Below are positions 19,657-29,444 of a stretch of DNA of 64,000 nt, piece after piece. The stretch is from contig JAUCSC010000001.1 in assembly GCA_030445265.1 (NCBI GenBank), positions 124,001 through 188,000 of the forward strand. Reading direction: 5' to 3'. This DNA is from Candidatus Saccharimonadota bacterium (GTDB taxonomy: Bacteria; Patescibacteriota; Saccharimonadia; Saccharimonadales; Saccharimonadaceae). The notes below the pieces were generated by a model, which worked only from the letters and a program-made list of their open reading frames with translations, did not search any database and was not told the DNA's origin. The position numbers and the translations under genes were made by a program. Position 1 is the stretch's first letter. Each line of letters starts with the position of its first letter.

Positions 19657-20216
19657 GGTGTCACACCTGCTTTATTGATTGTTACGGTAAGCTTAACGCT
19701 GACAGGGTATCCAGCTGGCGCCGTAGGATCGTTATTAATCATTCCTTGTGATACAACCGATGAAAAGACGGGGGCACTCAGGTATTGATTTTGAAGGGCC
19801 GTCGCGTCTTCAGCCGTCTTGGCGTAAGCCTGGAGGGTCATCGGTGCTGTAATTGCAGCGGCAGTGATATTAATTTCTTTGATGATCGCACCTTCGGGTG
19901 TCGCTTGGCCGATGGCTGTTAATATTCCCGAGTAAGGTATGTCTTGATCAAGGATGGACTTTGCGGCGGTGATGTTGGCGCTAAGCGTATCTGCTTGAGC
20001 TTTAACGTCGCTGAATTGAGCAGCTTTCTGTTGATTTTGCTCAACCGTGTCTTTTGCATTGAGCTCAGATTGGAGGAGGACGAAATACGTACCGCCTATG
20101 AATGCACCAACGAGTACGAGGGCTCCAAGGCTGATAAAGATATAACGAACCAGTAGGACGTTTGCGTGGGCTGCTCTCAGCTGTTTTTTCTCGGTATCGG
20201 GCAAGAGATTAATCAT
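19653..20216 (-). CDS. pilN: PilN-like pilus assembly protein
   Basis: MINLLPDTEKKQLRAA motif, TM, 4-nt overlap with pilM. Confidence 0.75.
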   Translation of the reverse strand: MINLLPDTEKKQLRAAHANVLLVRYIFISLGALVLVGAFIGGTYFVLLQSELNAKDTVEQNQQKAAQFSDVKAQADTLSANITAAKSILDQDIPYSGILTAIGQATPEGAIIKEINITAAAITAPMTLQAYAKTAEDATALQNQYLSAPVFSSVVSQGMINNDPTAPAGYPVSVKLTVTINKAGVTP

Positions 20217-21268
20217 GACAGGACACTCCTCGGTTCCACTAAAGCCTGTCCAGCAACAGCAATATAGCGGGAGCGGAACTGCCGCGGTGGCTCAGTCAGC
20301 TTGCCAAAGTCGAGCTTCTGCCATGGACTGGCAACACGGGCGGGCATAATAAGTGCGTTGGTAAAGTACTCGCCCATTCCCGGTACATTGCTCCCACTTC
20401 CCACCACGAGCAATTGCTCAAGCTTACGAGTCGAACTAATTCGTTCGTCGTAATACCGCATGACCTTCTTGGTTTCTGCTAACATACGGCTTAAGCTTTG
20501 GTCGAGAGCAGACGCAATTTTTTGTTGACGCGGACCAGCATTCAGGCCATTAAGGACTTTGAGTTGGTGGGCATTCTCGAGGGTGACATTGAGGTGCTTG
20601 GCAATATCAAGGGTAAATGTATTGCCGCCGATAGCGATGCCACCCGTGACACGGATTGCGCCTTTATCTAAAATAGCGATATCAGTGCTGGCTGGGCCGA
20701 TATCAACAATGACAGTCGGTAAGTCGCCCTCTTCCGTAGCTGTGAGGACTCTTCCGACTGAACTGATACTTGGCTCCATCATCACCGCCTGTAGGCCTGC
20801 GCCCTCCACGGCGTCAATTGTCCGATCAATAATGCGGCGGGCCACAGCGCTCATGAGCACCGTAATCTCCTTGTGATTCCGTTCCACGACTTCATAATCA
20901 AGATAAAGCGTGGATGAGGGCAGCGGGATATACTGCTCAGCCTCGAGGATGACCGCATCCTTCAGATTCTTTTCGGTACTGGCCGGTAGCGTAAAGGTTC
21001 GCGAATAGCTCCGAGCGGTCGGTACCCCGATCACCACATGGTTGCTGGCAAGGGTGCCAACGACGCCGTCTTTAATTAGGCTTCTGATGTTGTCGGCAAG
21101 GTAAGGGCTATTGCCTTCGAGAGACTCTTTGACTTTAATCGGCTCCAGGTCCATTGACCCATATCCAAGAACGAGCCATCGTTTGCTGTCAATTGACATG
21201 ACTTTGATGCCCGTATTTCTGATGTCGAGACCGATGATTGGTTTGTCTTGATAAAATAGTTTAGCCAT
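20213..21268 (-). CDS. pilM: PilM-like actin-fold pilus assembly ATPase
   Basis: IGLDIRNTGIKVMSID, VIVDIGPASTDIAIL, GGIAIGGNTFTLDIA. Confidence 0.85.
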   Translation of the reverse strand: MAKLFYQDKPIIGLDIRNTGIKVMSIDSKRWLVLGYGSMDLEPIKVKESLEGNSPYLADNIRSLIKDGVVGTLASNHVVIGVPTARSYSRTFTLPASTEKNLKDAVILEAEQYIPLPSSTLYLDYEVVERNHKEITVLMSAVARRIIDRTIDAVEGAGLQAVMMEPSISSVGRVLTATEEGDLPTVIVDIGPASTDIAILDKGAIRVTGGIAIGGNTFTLDIAKHLNVTLENAHQLKVLNGLNAGPRQQKIASALDQSLSRMLAETKKVMRYYDERISSTRKLEQLLVVGSGSNVPGMGEYFTNALIMPARVASPWQKLDFGKLTEPPRQFRSRYIAVAGQALVEPRSVLS

Positions 21269-21325
21269 GATGCCCACTGTAGGTAAACGCTTACTCACAA
21301 TTATAGCATGAGCGGAAAAGGGTGC

Positions 21326-22558
21326 CTACGACTGAATATTTTGTGCGAGGCCGGCAATCGGACCCATCACGCTGGCGGCGATCAAACCGACCATGCCGCC
21401 CATAACGACAATCATTGCTGGTTCGATAATTGAACTGAGGCCATCAATGGCGACATCGACCTCTTCTTCATAAAAGTCTGCTACTTTGACGAGAACCGTA
21501 TCGGTCTGTCCCGTTTCTTCACCGACGGCGAGCATTTGGGCAACGATAGCCGGGAAGAGCGGATTATCACCAAGGACACTTGAAAGTGACCGGCCGTTCT
21601 TTACTTCAGTCACTGCCTGCAGGAGAGCTTCCTCATACAGGACATTACCGACCGCTCGTGATGTCACAGTCAGGCACTCCAGCACGGCGACTCCTGCCCC
21701 CATCAACGCCGAGAAAGTGCGCGCAAAGCGGGCAACTGCCACTTTCTTAACAATGGTATTAATCGCAGGTATTTTGAGGATAACTTGGTGAAACTGCCTG
21801 CGACCCCGCTTGGTTTTGATGTAGCGGAGCGTTCCAATAACGAGTCCTACTACCCCTGGAATAACGATATACCAATATGATGTCATGAACCCACTAATGG
21901 CGAGCATTCCTTGCGTTAATGCCGGGAGCTTCGCATCTGGGCCGCCGAGATCGGTGAGAATTTCTCCAATCTTTGGAATTACGAACAGCATCAGGCCGAA
22001 GAACGCCGATACCGTAATCACAACGAGCACCATCGGATACGCCATGGCGCTGCGGACTTTCTTGCGGATTGAAGCGCTTTTTTCCAGCTGAGATGCGAGC
22101 CGCTTTAAGATATCGTCGAGAATACCGGCCGCTTCGCCGGCGCGCACCATGTTGACGTAAATGTCATTAAACGTTTCTGGGTGCTTGGAGAGCGCATCGC
22201 CAAGTGGCGTTCCCCCTTCGACATCTTTGACAACTTCCGACAAGATCTCCTTTAGGGCCGGACTCTCCGAGTGACCTTGGAGGGAGGTGAGCGCACGAAG
22301 CAGCGGGACGCCAGCCCCAACCATAACGCTTAATTGCCGCGTCATGATAACCAAGTGGTCGTGCTTGACCTTCTTGCCACCAAGTGATGCATTTAAGCTA
22401 AAGTGACTTGATTTTCCGGCTGACAACTCTTTTATGCTGACCGGACGAAGGCCTTGCTTGACGAGCGCGGCGATGACAGCGGCGCGGTCAGTTTGCTCAG
22501 TCTTGCCGTTGACTGCTTGACGGTTGGTATCAATGGCGACGTATGAAAAATTTGCCAT
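21326..22558 (-). CDS. pilC: type IV pilus inner-membrane platform protein PilC/GspF
   Basis: RQLSVMVGAGVPLLRAL, FARTFSALMGAGVAVLECL, IVAQMLAVGEETGQTD. Confidence 0.92.
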   Translation of the reverse strand: MANFSYVAIDTNRQAVNGKTEQTDRAAVIAALVKQGLRPVSIKELSAGKSSHFSLNASLGGKKVKHDHLVIMTRQLSVMVGAGVPLLRALTSLQGHSESPALKEILSEVVKDVEGGTPLGDALSKHPETFNDIYVNMVRAGEAAGILDDILKRLASQLEKSASIRKKVRSAMAYPMVLVVITVSAFFGLMLFVIPKIGEILTDLGGPDAKLPALTQGMLAISGFMTSYWYIVIPGVVGLVIGTLRYIKTKRGRRQFHQVILKIPAINTIVKKVAVARFARTFSALMGAGVAVLECLTVTSRAVGNVLYEEALLQAVTEVKNGRSLSSVLGDNPLFPAIVAQMLAVGEETGQTDTVLVKVADFYEEEVDVAIDGLSSIIEPAMIVVMGGMVGLIAASVMGPIAGLAQNIQS

Positions 22559-22559
22559 G

Positions 22560-24341
22560 CTAATCTTTGCTCACTCTCATTACTTCTTCAATTGTCGTCT
22601 CACCGCGGAGTGCCTTAATCAGCCCATCGATCTGCATCGTAATCATCCCCTCGGTTATCGCCTGCGCTTGGATCTGTGCGCTCGTGGCGTTACTCATAAT
22701 AAGCTTTTCGATCGCTGACGAGTTATCGAGTACCTCATAAATACCAATTCGGCCACGGTATCCGTCGTGAACGTCTTCATCGTTAAAGCTTTTATCGGGT
22801 CGCCATAGGGTCTTAATGCCATTCTCGTCGGTGCTCAGAGGTGTATCTCCACCAACTCCTGACGCAGCTGCCTGCTTCTCTAATTCATGAATAATCTTAA
22901 GACCATTGTCTGCTGGCAAATTGAAAAGGCGCATGATGGCTTTTTTCTCTTGTTCACTCGGAACGTAGCTTTGACGAGAGTCTTTATGCAGTTTACGAAC
23001 AAGCCGCTGTCCAACGACCGAGCGTACCGTGCTGGCAATCAGAAATGGCTCAATGCCCATGTCAATGAGGCGGGGGAGGGTGGTGGCGGCATTATTCGTG
23101 TGAAGTGTCGTGAGTACCATGTGACCGGTCAAGGCTGCTTGCACACCAAGATTGGCCGTCTCGACGTCACGGATCTCACCGACCATGATGATATTTGGAT
23201 CTTGTCGGAGGAGCGCCCGGAGGCCGTTCGCAAATGTCATGCCCGCCTTGCTATTGGTCTGTGTCTGATTGACGCCGAGAATCTTATACTCGACGGGGTC
23301 TTCAACAGTCGAAATATTGACATCAGGTTTATTAAGAATGGTGAGCATACTAAACAGACTGGTGGACTTACCACTTCCGGTTGGCCCCGTAATAAGAATC
23401 ATGCCATTTGGCTCGACCATAGTCGTATTGATAACCTGGAGCGAGTGCCCCCAGTAGCCAAGTTGTTCAAGCGTCACCGCTTGGTTGGACTCATCAAGAA
23501 TACGCATGACAATCTTTTCACCGTCAATGATCGGCAGGGTGCTGACACGAAGGGCATATTGCTTACTACCAACTTTTATCTTGAAGCGGCCATCCTGAGG
23601 GACGCGGTGTTCGTCGATCTTGAGGTTACTCAGGATCTTGATACGGCTGACGAGCGCTCCGATCACATTGCGGGGTACACGGTTGACTTCTTTGAGCACA
23701 CCATCGACTCGGTAACGAATTTGGACGTATTCTTCGCGCGGCTCAATATGAATATCGCTGGCATGAGAGCGGATGGCGTATTCGAGGAGCAGATTAACCG
23801 TTTTGGCGATAGCTGAATCCTCGGCAATACTTTCTTCGGCGGTCGTGTCATTCTGTGTATCTTCAGATCGTTGGATGTCGATCACTTCATTCAGCTCTTT
23901 ATTGACGTCGCCGCGGTAGGCTTCGAGGGCGGCAAGGATATTCTCGGTCGTTGCTATGTAAATACGGGTGTTAGTCCCTAGTTCTTTTTGGAGGAAGTTA
24001 ACCGCCTGGACATCATCGGGATCTTCCATGGCTAAATGATGAGCCCCGTCGGCATCTATCTGAAAGAGGACGGCATTATATTGTCGGGCGACTCGTTCAG
24101 GGATGACGTTTAATACCTCTTTGGGTATTGCCTGGGGGTCAAGTTCGATGTAGGGGATTTGCGCGTAATCGGCAAACGCTTGAGCCAGGATCTTTTCAGT
24201 GGCAATTTCGCGCTCTAAGACGATGTCTTGAAGGGGGCGCTTGAGTCGAACACCTTCTTCTTTGAGGGTGGAAATTTGTTCAGCTGGCGCCAAGCTACTG
24301 CGTTCAAGCAGCTTTTCCATAGTGACATCTGGTATATGCAT
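22560..24341 (-). CDS. pilB: type IV pilus assembly ATPase PilB/GspE
   Basis: DIHIEPREEYVQIRYRVDG, ITGPTGSGKSTSLFSML, RQDPNIIMVGEIRD, GHMVLTTLHTN; start uncertain (ORF open to 24413). Confidence 0.93.
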   Translation of the reverse strand: MHIPDVTMEKLLERSSLAPAEQISTLKEEGVRLKRPLQDIVLEREIATEKILAQAFADYAQIPYIELDPQAIPKEVLNVIPERVARQYNAVLFQIDADGAHHLAMEDPDDVQAVNFLQKELGTNTRIYIATTENILAALEAYRGDVNKELNEVIDIQRSEDTQNDTTAEESIAEDSAIAKTVNLLLEYAIRSHASDIHIEPREEYVQIRYRVDGVLKEVNRVPRNVIGALVSRIKILSNLKIDEHRVPQDGRFKIKVGSKQYALRVSTLPIIDGEKIVMRILDESNQAVTLEQLGYWGHSLQVINTTMVEPNGMILITGPTGSGKSTSLFSMLTILNKPDVNISTVEDPVEYKILGVNQTQTNSKAGMTFANGLRALLRQDPNIIMVGEIRDVETANLGVQAALTGHMVLTTLHTNNAATTLPRLIDMGIEPFLIASTVRSVVGQRLVRKLHKDSRQSYVPSEQEKKAIMRLFNLPADNGLKIIHELEKQAAASGVGGDTPLSTDENGIKTLWRPDKSFNDEDVHDGYRGRIGIYEVLDNSSAIEKLIMSNATSAQIQAQAITEGMITMQIDGLIKALRGETTIEEVMRVSKD

Positions 24342-24412
24342 AATGCTTACGCTCCATTGTAAATCAGACATAAGCAAAACGCTAGGGAGTCGGGGTGGTA
24401 TAATATGCATCA

Positions 24413-24853
24413 ATGATAGTGGAAATGAATAGCGAACAAGAGACGCTTAGCTTTGGGCGGCGAATCGGTGAGATGCTTCGCGGCGGCGAAGTTATTGAGC
24501 TGGTTGGGGACATGGGAGCCGGTAAGACAACGCTCACAAAAGGTATCGCACTGGGGCTGGGTATTACCGAGGATATCCAAAGCCCAACCTTTACGATTAG
24601 TCGAGTCTACGACACGCCTGCCCAGCTACGATTATTCCACTATGACTTTTATCGGCTGAATGACCCCGGCATTATGCAGCTTGAACTCCAGGAGTCGATA
24701 ACCGATCCGAGCGCCATAACGATCATCGAATGGGCTGGTATCGTACAAGCCGCTCTTCCAGATAACCGCTTGAGGATAACCTTCACCGCTCCATCTGAAC
24801 TATCTCGCCGACTGGAGCTGAGCGGGCATCTGCTAGAAGGGCTGATGAGATGA
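24413..24853 (+). CDS. tsaE: tRNA t6A ATPase TsaE
   Basis: LVGDMGAGKTTLTKGIALGLGI, QSPTFTISRVY, HYDFYRL. Confidence 0.9.
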   Translation: MIVEMNSEQETLSFGRRIGEMLRGGEVIELVGDMGAGKTTLTKGIALGLGITEDIQSPTFTISRVYDTPAQLRLFHYDFYRLNDPGIMQLELQESITDPSAITIIEWAGIVQAALPDNRLRITFTAPSELSRRLELSGHLLEGLMR

Positions 24854-25239
24854 TCCTGTTAATCGATAGTTCGACACCAACCTTTACCGTGACTGTTGTC
24901 GACGGTGAGCACAAGCGATGTCATTTTTCATGGGAAGCGGGCAGAGAGCTGGCACGGAATATTCTGACTTATCTCAATGAAGCCCTCGCGAGCTCCGAGG
25001 CAACGTGGGATGATATCATCGGTATAGGAGTATTCGAGGGACCCGGAAGCTTTACCGGACTGCGGATCGGTATTACGGTCGTGAATACGATTGCTCAGGC
25101 GAACAGCGTAGCAATCGTCGGTGCTCGGGGCGAGGCCTGGCAAGATCAGGCATTGAACAAGCTAGCCGCTGGTGAGCACCAGCAGGTCATCATGCCATAC
25201 TATGGGAGTGAGGCCCATATTACGTCGCCGCGTAAATAA
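24850..25239 (+). CDS. tsaB: TsaB-like protein, short
   Basis: MILLIDSSTPTFTVTV, GVFEGPGSFTGLRIGITVVNTIA; only 129 aa. Confidence 0.8.
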   Translation: MILLIDSSTPTFTVTVVDGEHKRCHFSWEAGRELARNILTYLNEALASSEATWDDIIGIGVFEGPGSFTGLRIGITVVNTIAQANSVAIVGARGEAWQDQALNKLAAGEHQQVIMPYYGSEAHITSPRK

Positions 25240-25384
25240 GCTTGCGCTGTAGACATTACAGCAGCTACAATATATGCAGTCAGATATGTGACTTTTTTGT
25301 AAAATTTTGAATGTTCAGTGCAATTTGTGATAACGATACGCCAAGACGAACACTTGGCCAAATTGCCTGAGGAAGGAAGCAACC

Positions 25385-26908
25385 ATGGGAATAGAAATAA
25401 TTGCCGCAATTATTGGGGTACTTGCTGGTGTTGGCGCGGGAATTGGTGGTAAATACACCTACGACAAGAGCCGAACGACTGGTGGCAAGACCAAGGCCGA
25501 TCAATTGGTGGCCGAAGCGAAGACCAGGGCGAGCGATATTGTACTATCGGCTAAGGATGAAGCAGTGCGACTGACAAACGATGCTAAAAAAGATGAAATC
25601 GACCGCCGTAAGACATGGGAAAAAACCGAGAATCGGCTGGCTGAACGCGAAACAGCCCTCGATAAAAAGCTTGATGAACTTGACAAGCGCGCCGAAGGAT
25701 TACGGGCACAAGAAGATGAAGTCGAAGACTTGAAAAATGAGATCAAGCAGATCCGTGTGAAGCAGCAAGAGAAATTAGAAAAAATTGCCGGTCTCAAAAA
25801 AGCTGATGCCGCCGAAAAACTGATGCAGATGACCGAACGGGACATCAAAGATGACCTGACCGGTCTTGTGGCGAAGCTGCAGAACGATGCTATGGAGACC
25901 GCAGAAGAGCGCGCCCAGACGATTCTTGTCACGGCCATGGAGCGTATGAGTAGCGAAGTGACTGCCGAACGGACCGTCACAGCTATTCGGCTGACAGATG
26001 ATGAAATGAAGGGCCGGATCATTGGTAAAGAAGGACGTAATATACAAGCACTCCAGCGGGCGACTGGTGTTGATATTCTTGTCGACGATACGCCAGGCAT
26101 GATTATTCTCAGCAGCTTTGATCCTTTGCGCCGACAGGTCGCACGGCTGAGTATGGAAATGCTAATGAAGGATGGGCGCATCCATCCGGGCCGCATCGAA
26201 GAGGTTGTGGCAAAAGCAGAAAAAGAAATTGATAAAGAAGTTACCCGCGCCGGCGAAGATGCAGCACGTGAAGTTGGTGTCGTGGGGATCCCTAAGGACA
26301 TGTTGCAGCTGCTTGGCGAGCTCAAATTCCGGACGAGTTACGGGCAAAACGTGTTACTGCATAGTGTAGAAATGGCTCATCTGGCTGGTCTTATCGCGGA
26401 AGAAATTGGTGCCAATGTGCGGATAACCAAGATCGCGACATTGCTACATGATATTGGTAAGGCGGTGACGCACAAAATAGAAGGCAAACATCACCACATT
26501 GGTGCTGAACTTGCACGCAAGAGCGGCATGAGCGAAGAGATTGTTCACGCGATTGAAGCGCACCATGATGATATTGAGGCAACGACGCCAGAAGCGCTGG
26601 TCGTCCGTGTCTGTGATGCGTTGTCGGCCGCCAGGCCAGGCGCTCGTAATATCAGTGCTGAAAACTTTGCTGAACGTATGCGCGACCTGGAAAACATTGC
26701 CGTTAGCTTCAAGGGTATCGACAAGGCATACGCCATTAGTGCTGGACGGGAAGTCCGCGTCATCGTGTCACCCCAGGCGATTGATGACTTGAGTGCTATC
26801 AAATTGGCACGCGATATAGCGACAAAAATTGAAAGTACGATGCAGTATCCCGGCACTATTAAAGTCAATGTGATTCGTGAAACGCGCGCGATTGAATACG
26901 CGAAGTAA
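25385..26908 (+). CDS. rny: Ribonuclease Y
   Basis: N-terminal TM, coiled coil, KH segment GRIIGKEGRNIQALQRATGVDILVDDTP, HD segment LLHDIGKA. Confidence 0.96.
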   Translation: MGIEIIAAIIGVLAGVGAGIGGKYTYDKSRTTGGKTKADQLVAEAKTRASDIVLSAKDEAVRLTNDAKKDEIDRRKTWEKTENRLAERETALDKKLDELDKRAEGLRAQEDEVEDLKNEIKQIRVKQQEKLEKIAGLKKADAAEKLMQMTERDIKDDLTGLVAKLQNDAMETAEERAQTILVTAMERMSSEVTAERTVTAIRLTDDEMKGRIIGKEGRNIQALQRATGVDILVDDTPGMIILSSFDPLRRQVARLSMEMLMKDGRIHPGRIEEVVAKAEKEIDKEVTRAGEDAAREVGVVGIPKDMLQLLGELKFRTSYGQNVLLHSVEMAHLAGLIAEEIGANVRITKIATLLHDIGKAVTHKIEGKHHHIGAELARKSGMSEEIVHAIEAHHDDIEATTPEALVVRVCDALSAARPGARNISAENFAERMRDLENIAVSFKGIDKAYAISAGREVRVIVSPQAIDDLSAIKLARDIATKIESTMQYPGTIKVNVIRETRAIEYAK

Positions 26909-27601
26909 TCAGACTTTTAGCAGGATATTGGCTGTAATCGCCCGGTGATCCGAGAGGGTGTCAGGCGATGGCAGTAAGTCCACGAACAAATTGGATTTCG
27001 GCATCAGGAAGTAATCTATCCGTTTATTTTCACCAGGATAGCTGATATACGGCTCGCTGATCGAAGCGGTATATCCATGATTCCATAAGTCCGAGTAATC
27101 TTCGAGGTGCGGCATATTGAAGTCTCCAGCGATGATCCGACGTTCGTGACGTGAATCAAGAATGCCCAGAAGCTCTCTTAGGTGGTCAACAGCCATCTCG
27201 GGCAATTCTGCGAAGTGGACGTTTGATAATTTGACGGTGTAGCCATGGTAGTTGATATCAAATAACTGGACGATACGTTGTAGGTGGTCTTTTGGATCCT
27301 GCTTCAATACCAGTGTTTCGCTTTTGGTAATGGGGTATTTACTCAGGACACTGAGTCCTTCTCGGTAGGCTGCATAATGCGGGCTCTCCTGGAGTCGGCT
27401 GACGACAGTCTGCTCATAGGGATATTCCAGGTGCCTATTGAGTAGTGTCGTCTGCGTATAAGGCGATTCTTCAGGAAGATAGACCACTTCTTGAAAGAGA
27501 ATAATGTCGGGGTCTTCTTTTTTTATGTAATCAACAATCGCTGTTTTGCGCTGTTGCCAGTGATTAAGACCGTAGAGATTGAGACTTGTGATTTTTGTCA
27601 T
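26909..27601 (-). CDS. endonuclease/exonuclease/phosphatase family protein
   Basis: LFQEVVYLPEES, IIAGDFNMP, SDHRAITANI. Confidence 0.85.
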   Translation of the reverse strand: MTKITSLNLYGLNHWQQRKTAIVDYIKKEDPDIILFQEVVYLPEESPYTQTTLLNRHLEYPYEQTVVSRLQESPHYAAYREGLSVLSKYPITKSETLVLKQDPKDHLQRIVQLFDINYHGYTVKLSNVHFAELPEMAVDHLRELLGILDSRHERRIIAGDFNMPHLEDYSDLWNHGYTASISEPYISYPGENKRIDYFLMPKSNLFVDLLPSPDTLSDHRAITANILLKV

Positions 27602-27661
27602 ATTTGTTTCTTGATGCTTACGTTTTTATTATAGCGCATTTATACAAAGTCTATAAAAAGA

Positions 27662-27690
27662 TAATAACCTGTCAAAAACAGGTTATTATT
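27662..27690. terminator. hairpin downstream of tRNA-Pro
   Basis: aataacctg-tcaaaaa-caggttatt. Confidence 0.7.
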
Positions 27691-27691
27691 C

Positions 27692-27768
27692 TGGTCGGGG
27701 TGAAAGGATTCGAACCTTCGACCTCACGGTCCCAAACCGCGCGCGCTAGCCAACTGCGCCACACCCCG
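27692..27768 (-). tRNA. tRNA-Pro(TGG), CCA encoded
   Basis: minus: cggggtgtggcgcagttggctagcgcgcgcggtttgggaccg...ggttcgaatcctttcaccccgacca. Confidence 0.95.
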
Positions 27769-27872
27769 ATAAACGGTACTTGTCAGATTATACGACATAT
27801 AAGGTAACTTTTCCAGGGGGTCTACCTTGGTTGTCAGGATGCCTAGTGACGCGGTATCATAAGAGTAGCGAT

Positions 27873-29444
27873 ATGATAGAGAAAAACGAAGCAAAACAGC
27901 TGAAACGCAGCTGGCTACTCGACGGTATAATTATTGTCAGCCTGTTAGCGCTATTTGCTGTCTTAACACTGATTGGCATTGAGAATAGCTCAATCTGGTT
28001 CGATGAAGCTTTTAGCGCCTACATCACGCAGTTTAATTTTGTTGACATTGCCCGCTACACGGCTACTGACGTCCATCCCCCATTGTATTACTGGCTTCTG
28101 AAATCGTGGGAACTCGTCTTTGGTGACTCTGCATTAGCACTCCGTTCGCTCAGTGTGCTATTTGCCATGGCAACGGGCATCATCGGTTATTTTCTATTAA
28201 AACGATTCTTCGGTCTTAGGACCGCCGCCGTCGGTTTATTGCTGTTCGTCTTGTCGCCGATGATTATCCGCTATAGTCAGGAAGCTCGTATGTATATGCT
28301 TATTTCGCTGATCGTCATGAGCGCGGTAGCTACGCTCATCAAAGCAGAAGAGACGAAGCGTCGGTCACTGTATGTATGGTATGGGGTTTTATTGGCGCTT
28401 GGTATGTGGACGCATTATCTTGTGGCTCTTGCATGGCTGGCAGTATGGGTCGGACGTGCTCTGGTGCTATGGAGTAAGGGCGAGCGGGGGAAGCAGCTGC
28501 TTCGGGCTTTCTTCTCAAAAGACTGGATTTATGCTCACGTCGTTGCCGTGGCGTTATTCCTGCCCTGGCTTCCCTACATGGCTATCCAGCTGACAACCAT
28601 CCAGGCAACGGGATTTTGGATTGGGCCGGTCGGCGTTGATACACCGGTCAACTACCTTACTAATGCTTTTTATTATCTTGAGCATGGTGAGGTGCAAGGC
28701 TGGCTCGCGCTACTACTCATGGTCGTTTTAGGACTACTTTTGACGTCAGCAATCCGGACATACCGGATACTTGCACCAGCAAAAAAGAGAGTATATCTTT
28801 TGTTATTTGCTATGGCAGTAGTTCCGCCACTTTTACTGTTTCTTACATCGCTGCCACCACTTCGTTCGTCGTGGGTAGAGCGGTATCTTTTCCCGGCAAT
28901 TATTTTTATTCCTTTGCTGCTCGCTATTGTGACTACCTATGGTCGCCATTGGAAAAGGGTTGGATCGTTGGCCCTGCTTGGCTTGGTCATTACTATGTTC
29001 GCGATCGGCATTGGTAACGTCAAATACTATGGGAACTTTAATAAAAATTCTGGCGTGACAATCCAGACCAAGCAGCTCATGGAGAAGGTGATAGCTCATG
29101 CTGCGCCTGGAGAACCGATCATCGCAAATTCGCCGTGGACATTCTATGAAGCGGTCTTTTACGAAACCAAGGAGCATCCGGTGTACTTTATTGATGCTGA
29201 TACGGAGTACGCCTTTGGTTCACTCGACATGTTGAAGTATAACGATATGCACAAGATTAAAGATCTCAAAGCGTTTACGAGCGAACATCCCGTCGTCTGG
29301 TATATCGGTTTTAGTAGTACGAGGCTCGCGCCGCCACCAAATACCTCATGGAAAGAGCTTCGCACCGAAGAGACGTTCGATACCATAAGGCAGGTCAGTA
29401 ACTATAAGGCAGTGCGCTTTTCGACCGGTACTAGCGCGGAATAA
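27873..29444 (+). CDS. GT39/ArnT-like membrane glycosyltransferase
   Basis: SSIWFDEAFSAYIT, TDVHPPLYYWLLK, FVLSPMIIRYSQEARMYML. Confidence 0.85.
   Translation: MIEKNEAKQLKRSWLLDGIIIVSLLALFAVLTLIGIENSSIWFDEAFSAYITQFNFVDIARYTATDVHPPLYYWLLKSWELVFGDSALALRSLSVLFAMATGIIGYFLLKRFFGLRTAAVGLLLFVLSPMIIRYSQEARMYMLISLIVMSAVATLIKAEETKRRSLYVWYGVLLALGMWTHYLVALAWLAVWVGRALVLWSKGERGKQLLRAFFSKDWIYAHVVAVALFLPWLPYMAIQLTTIQATGFWIGPVGVDTPVNYLTNAFYYLEHGEVQGWLALLLMVVLGLLLTSAIRTYRILAPAKKRVYLLLFAMAVVPPLLLFLTSLPPLRSSWVERYLFPAIIFIPLLLAIVTTYGRHWKRVGSLALLGLVITMFAIGIGNVKYYGNFNKNSGVTIQTKQLMEKVIAHAAPGEPIIANSPWTFYEAVFYETKEHPVYFIDADTEYAFGSLDMLKYNDMHKIKDLKAFTSEHPVVWYIGFSSTRLAPPPNTSWKELRTEETFDTIRQVSNYKAVRFSTGTSAE

Noticed and set aside
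22887-23816. 309-aa plus-strand ORF opposite pilB
   Set aside because: Antisense shadow of a clear PilB coding sequence; no recognisable motifs.
25501-26325. 274-aa minus-strand ORF opposite rny
   Set aside because: Ser/Arg-rich composition is a mirror of the rny coiled-coil codons; no independent start signal; rny is unambiguous.
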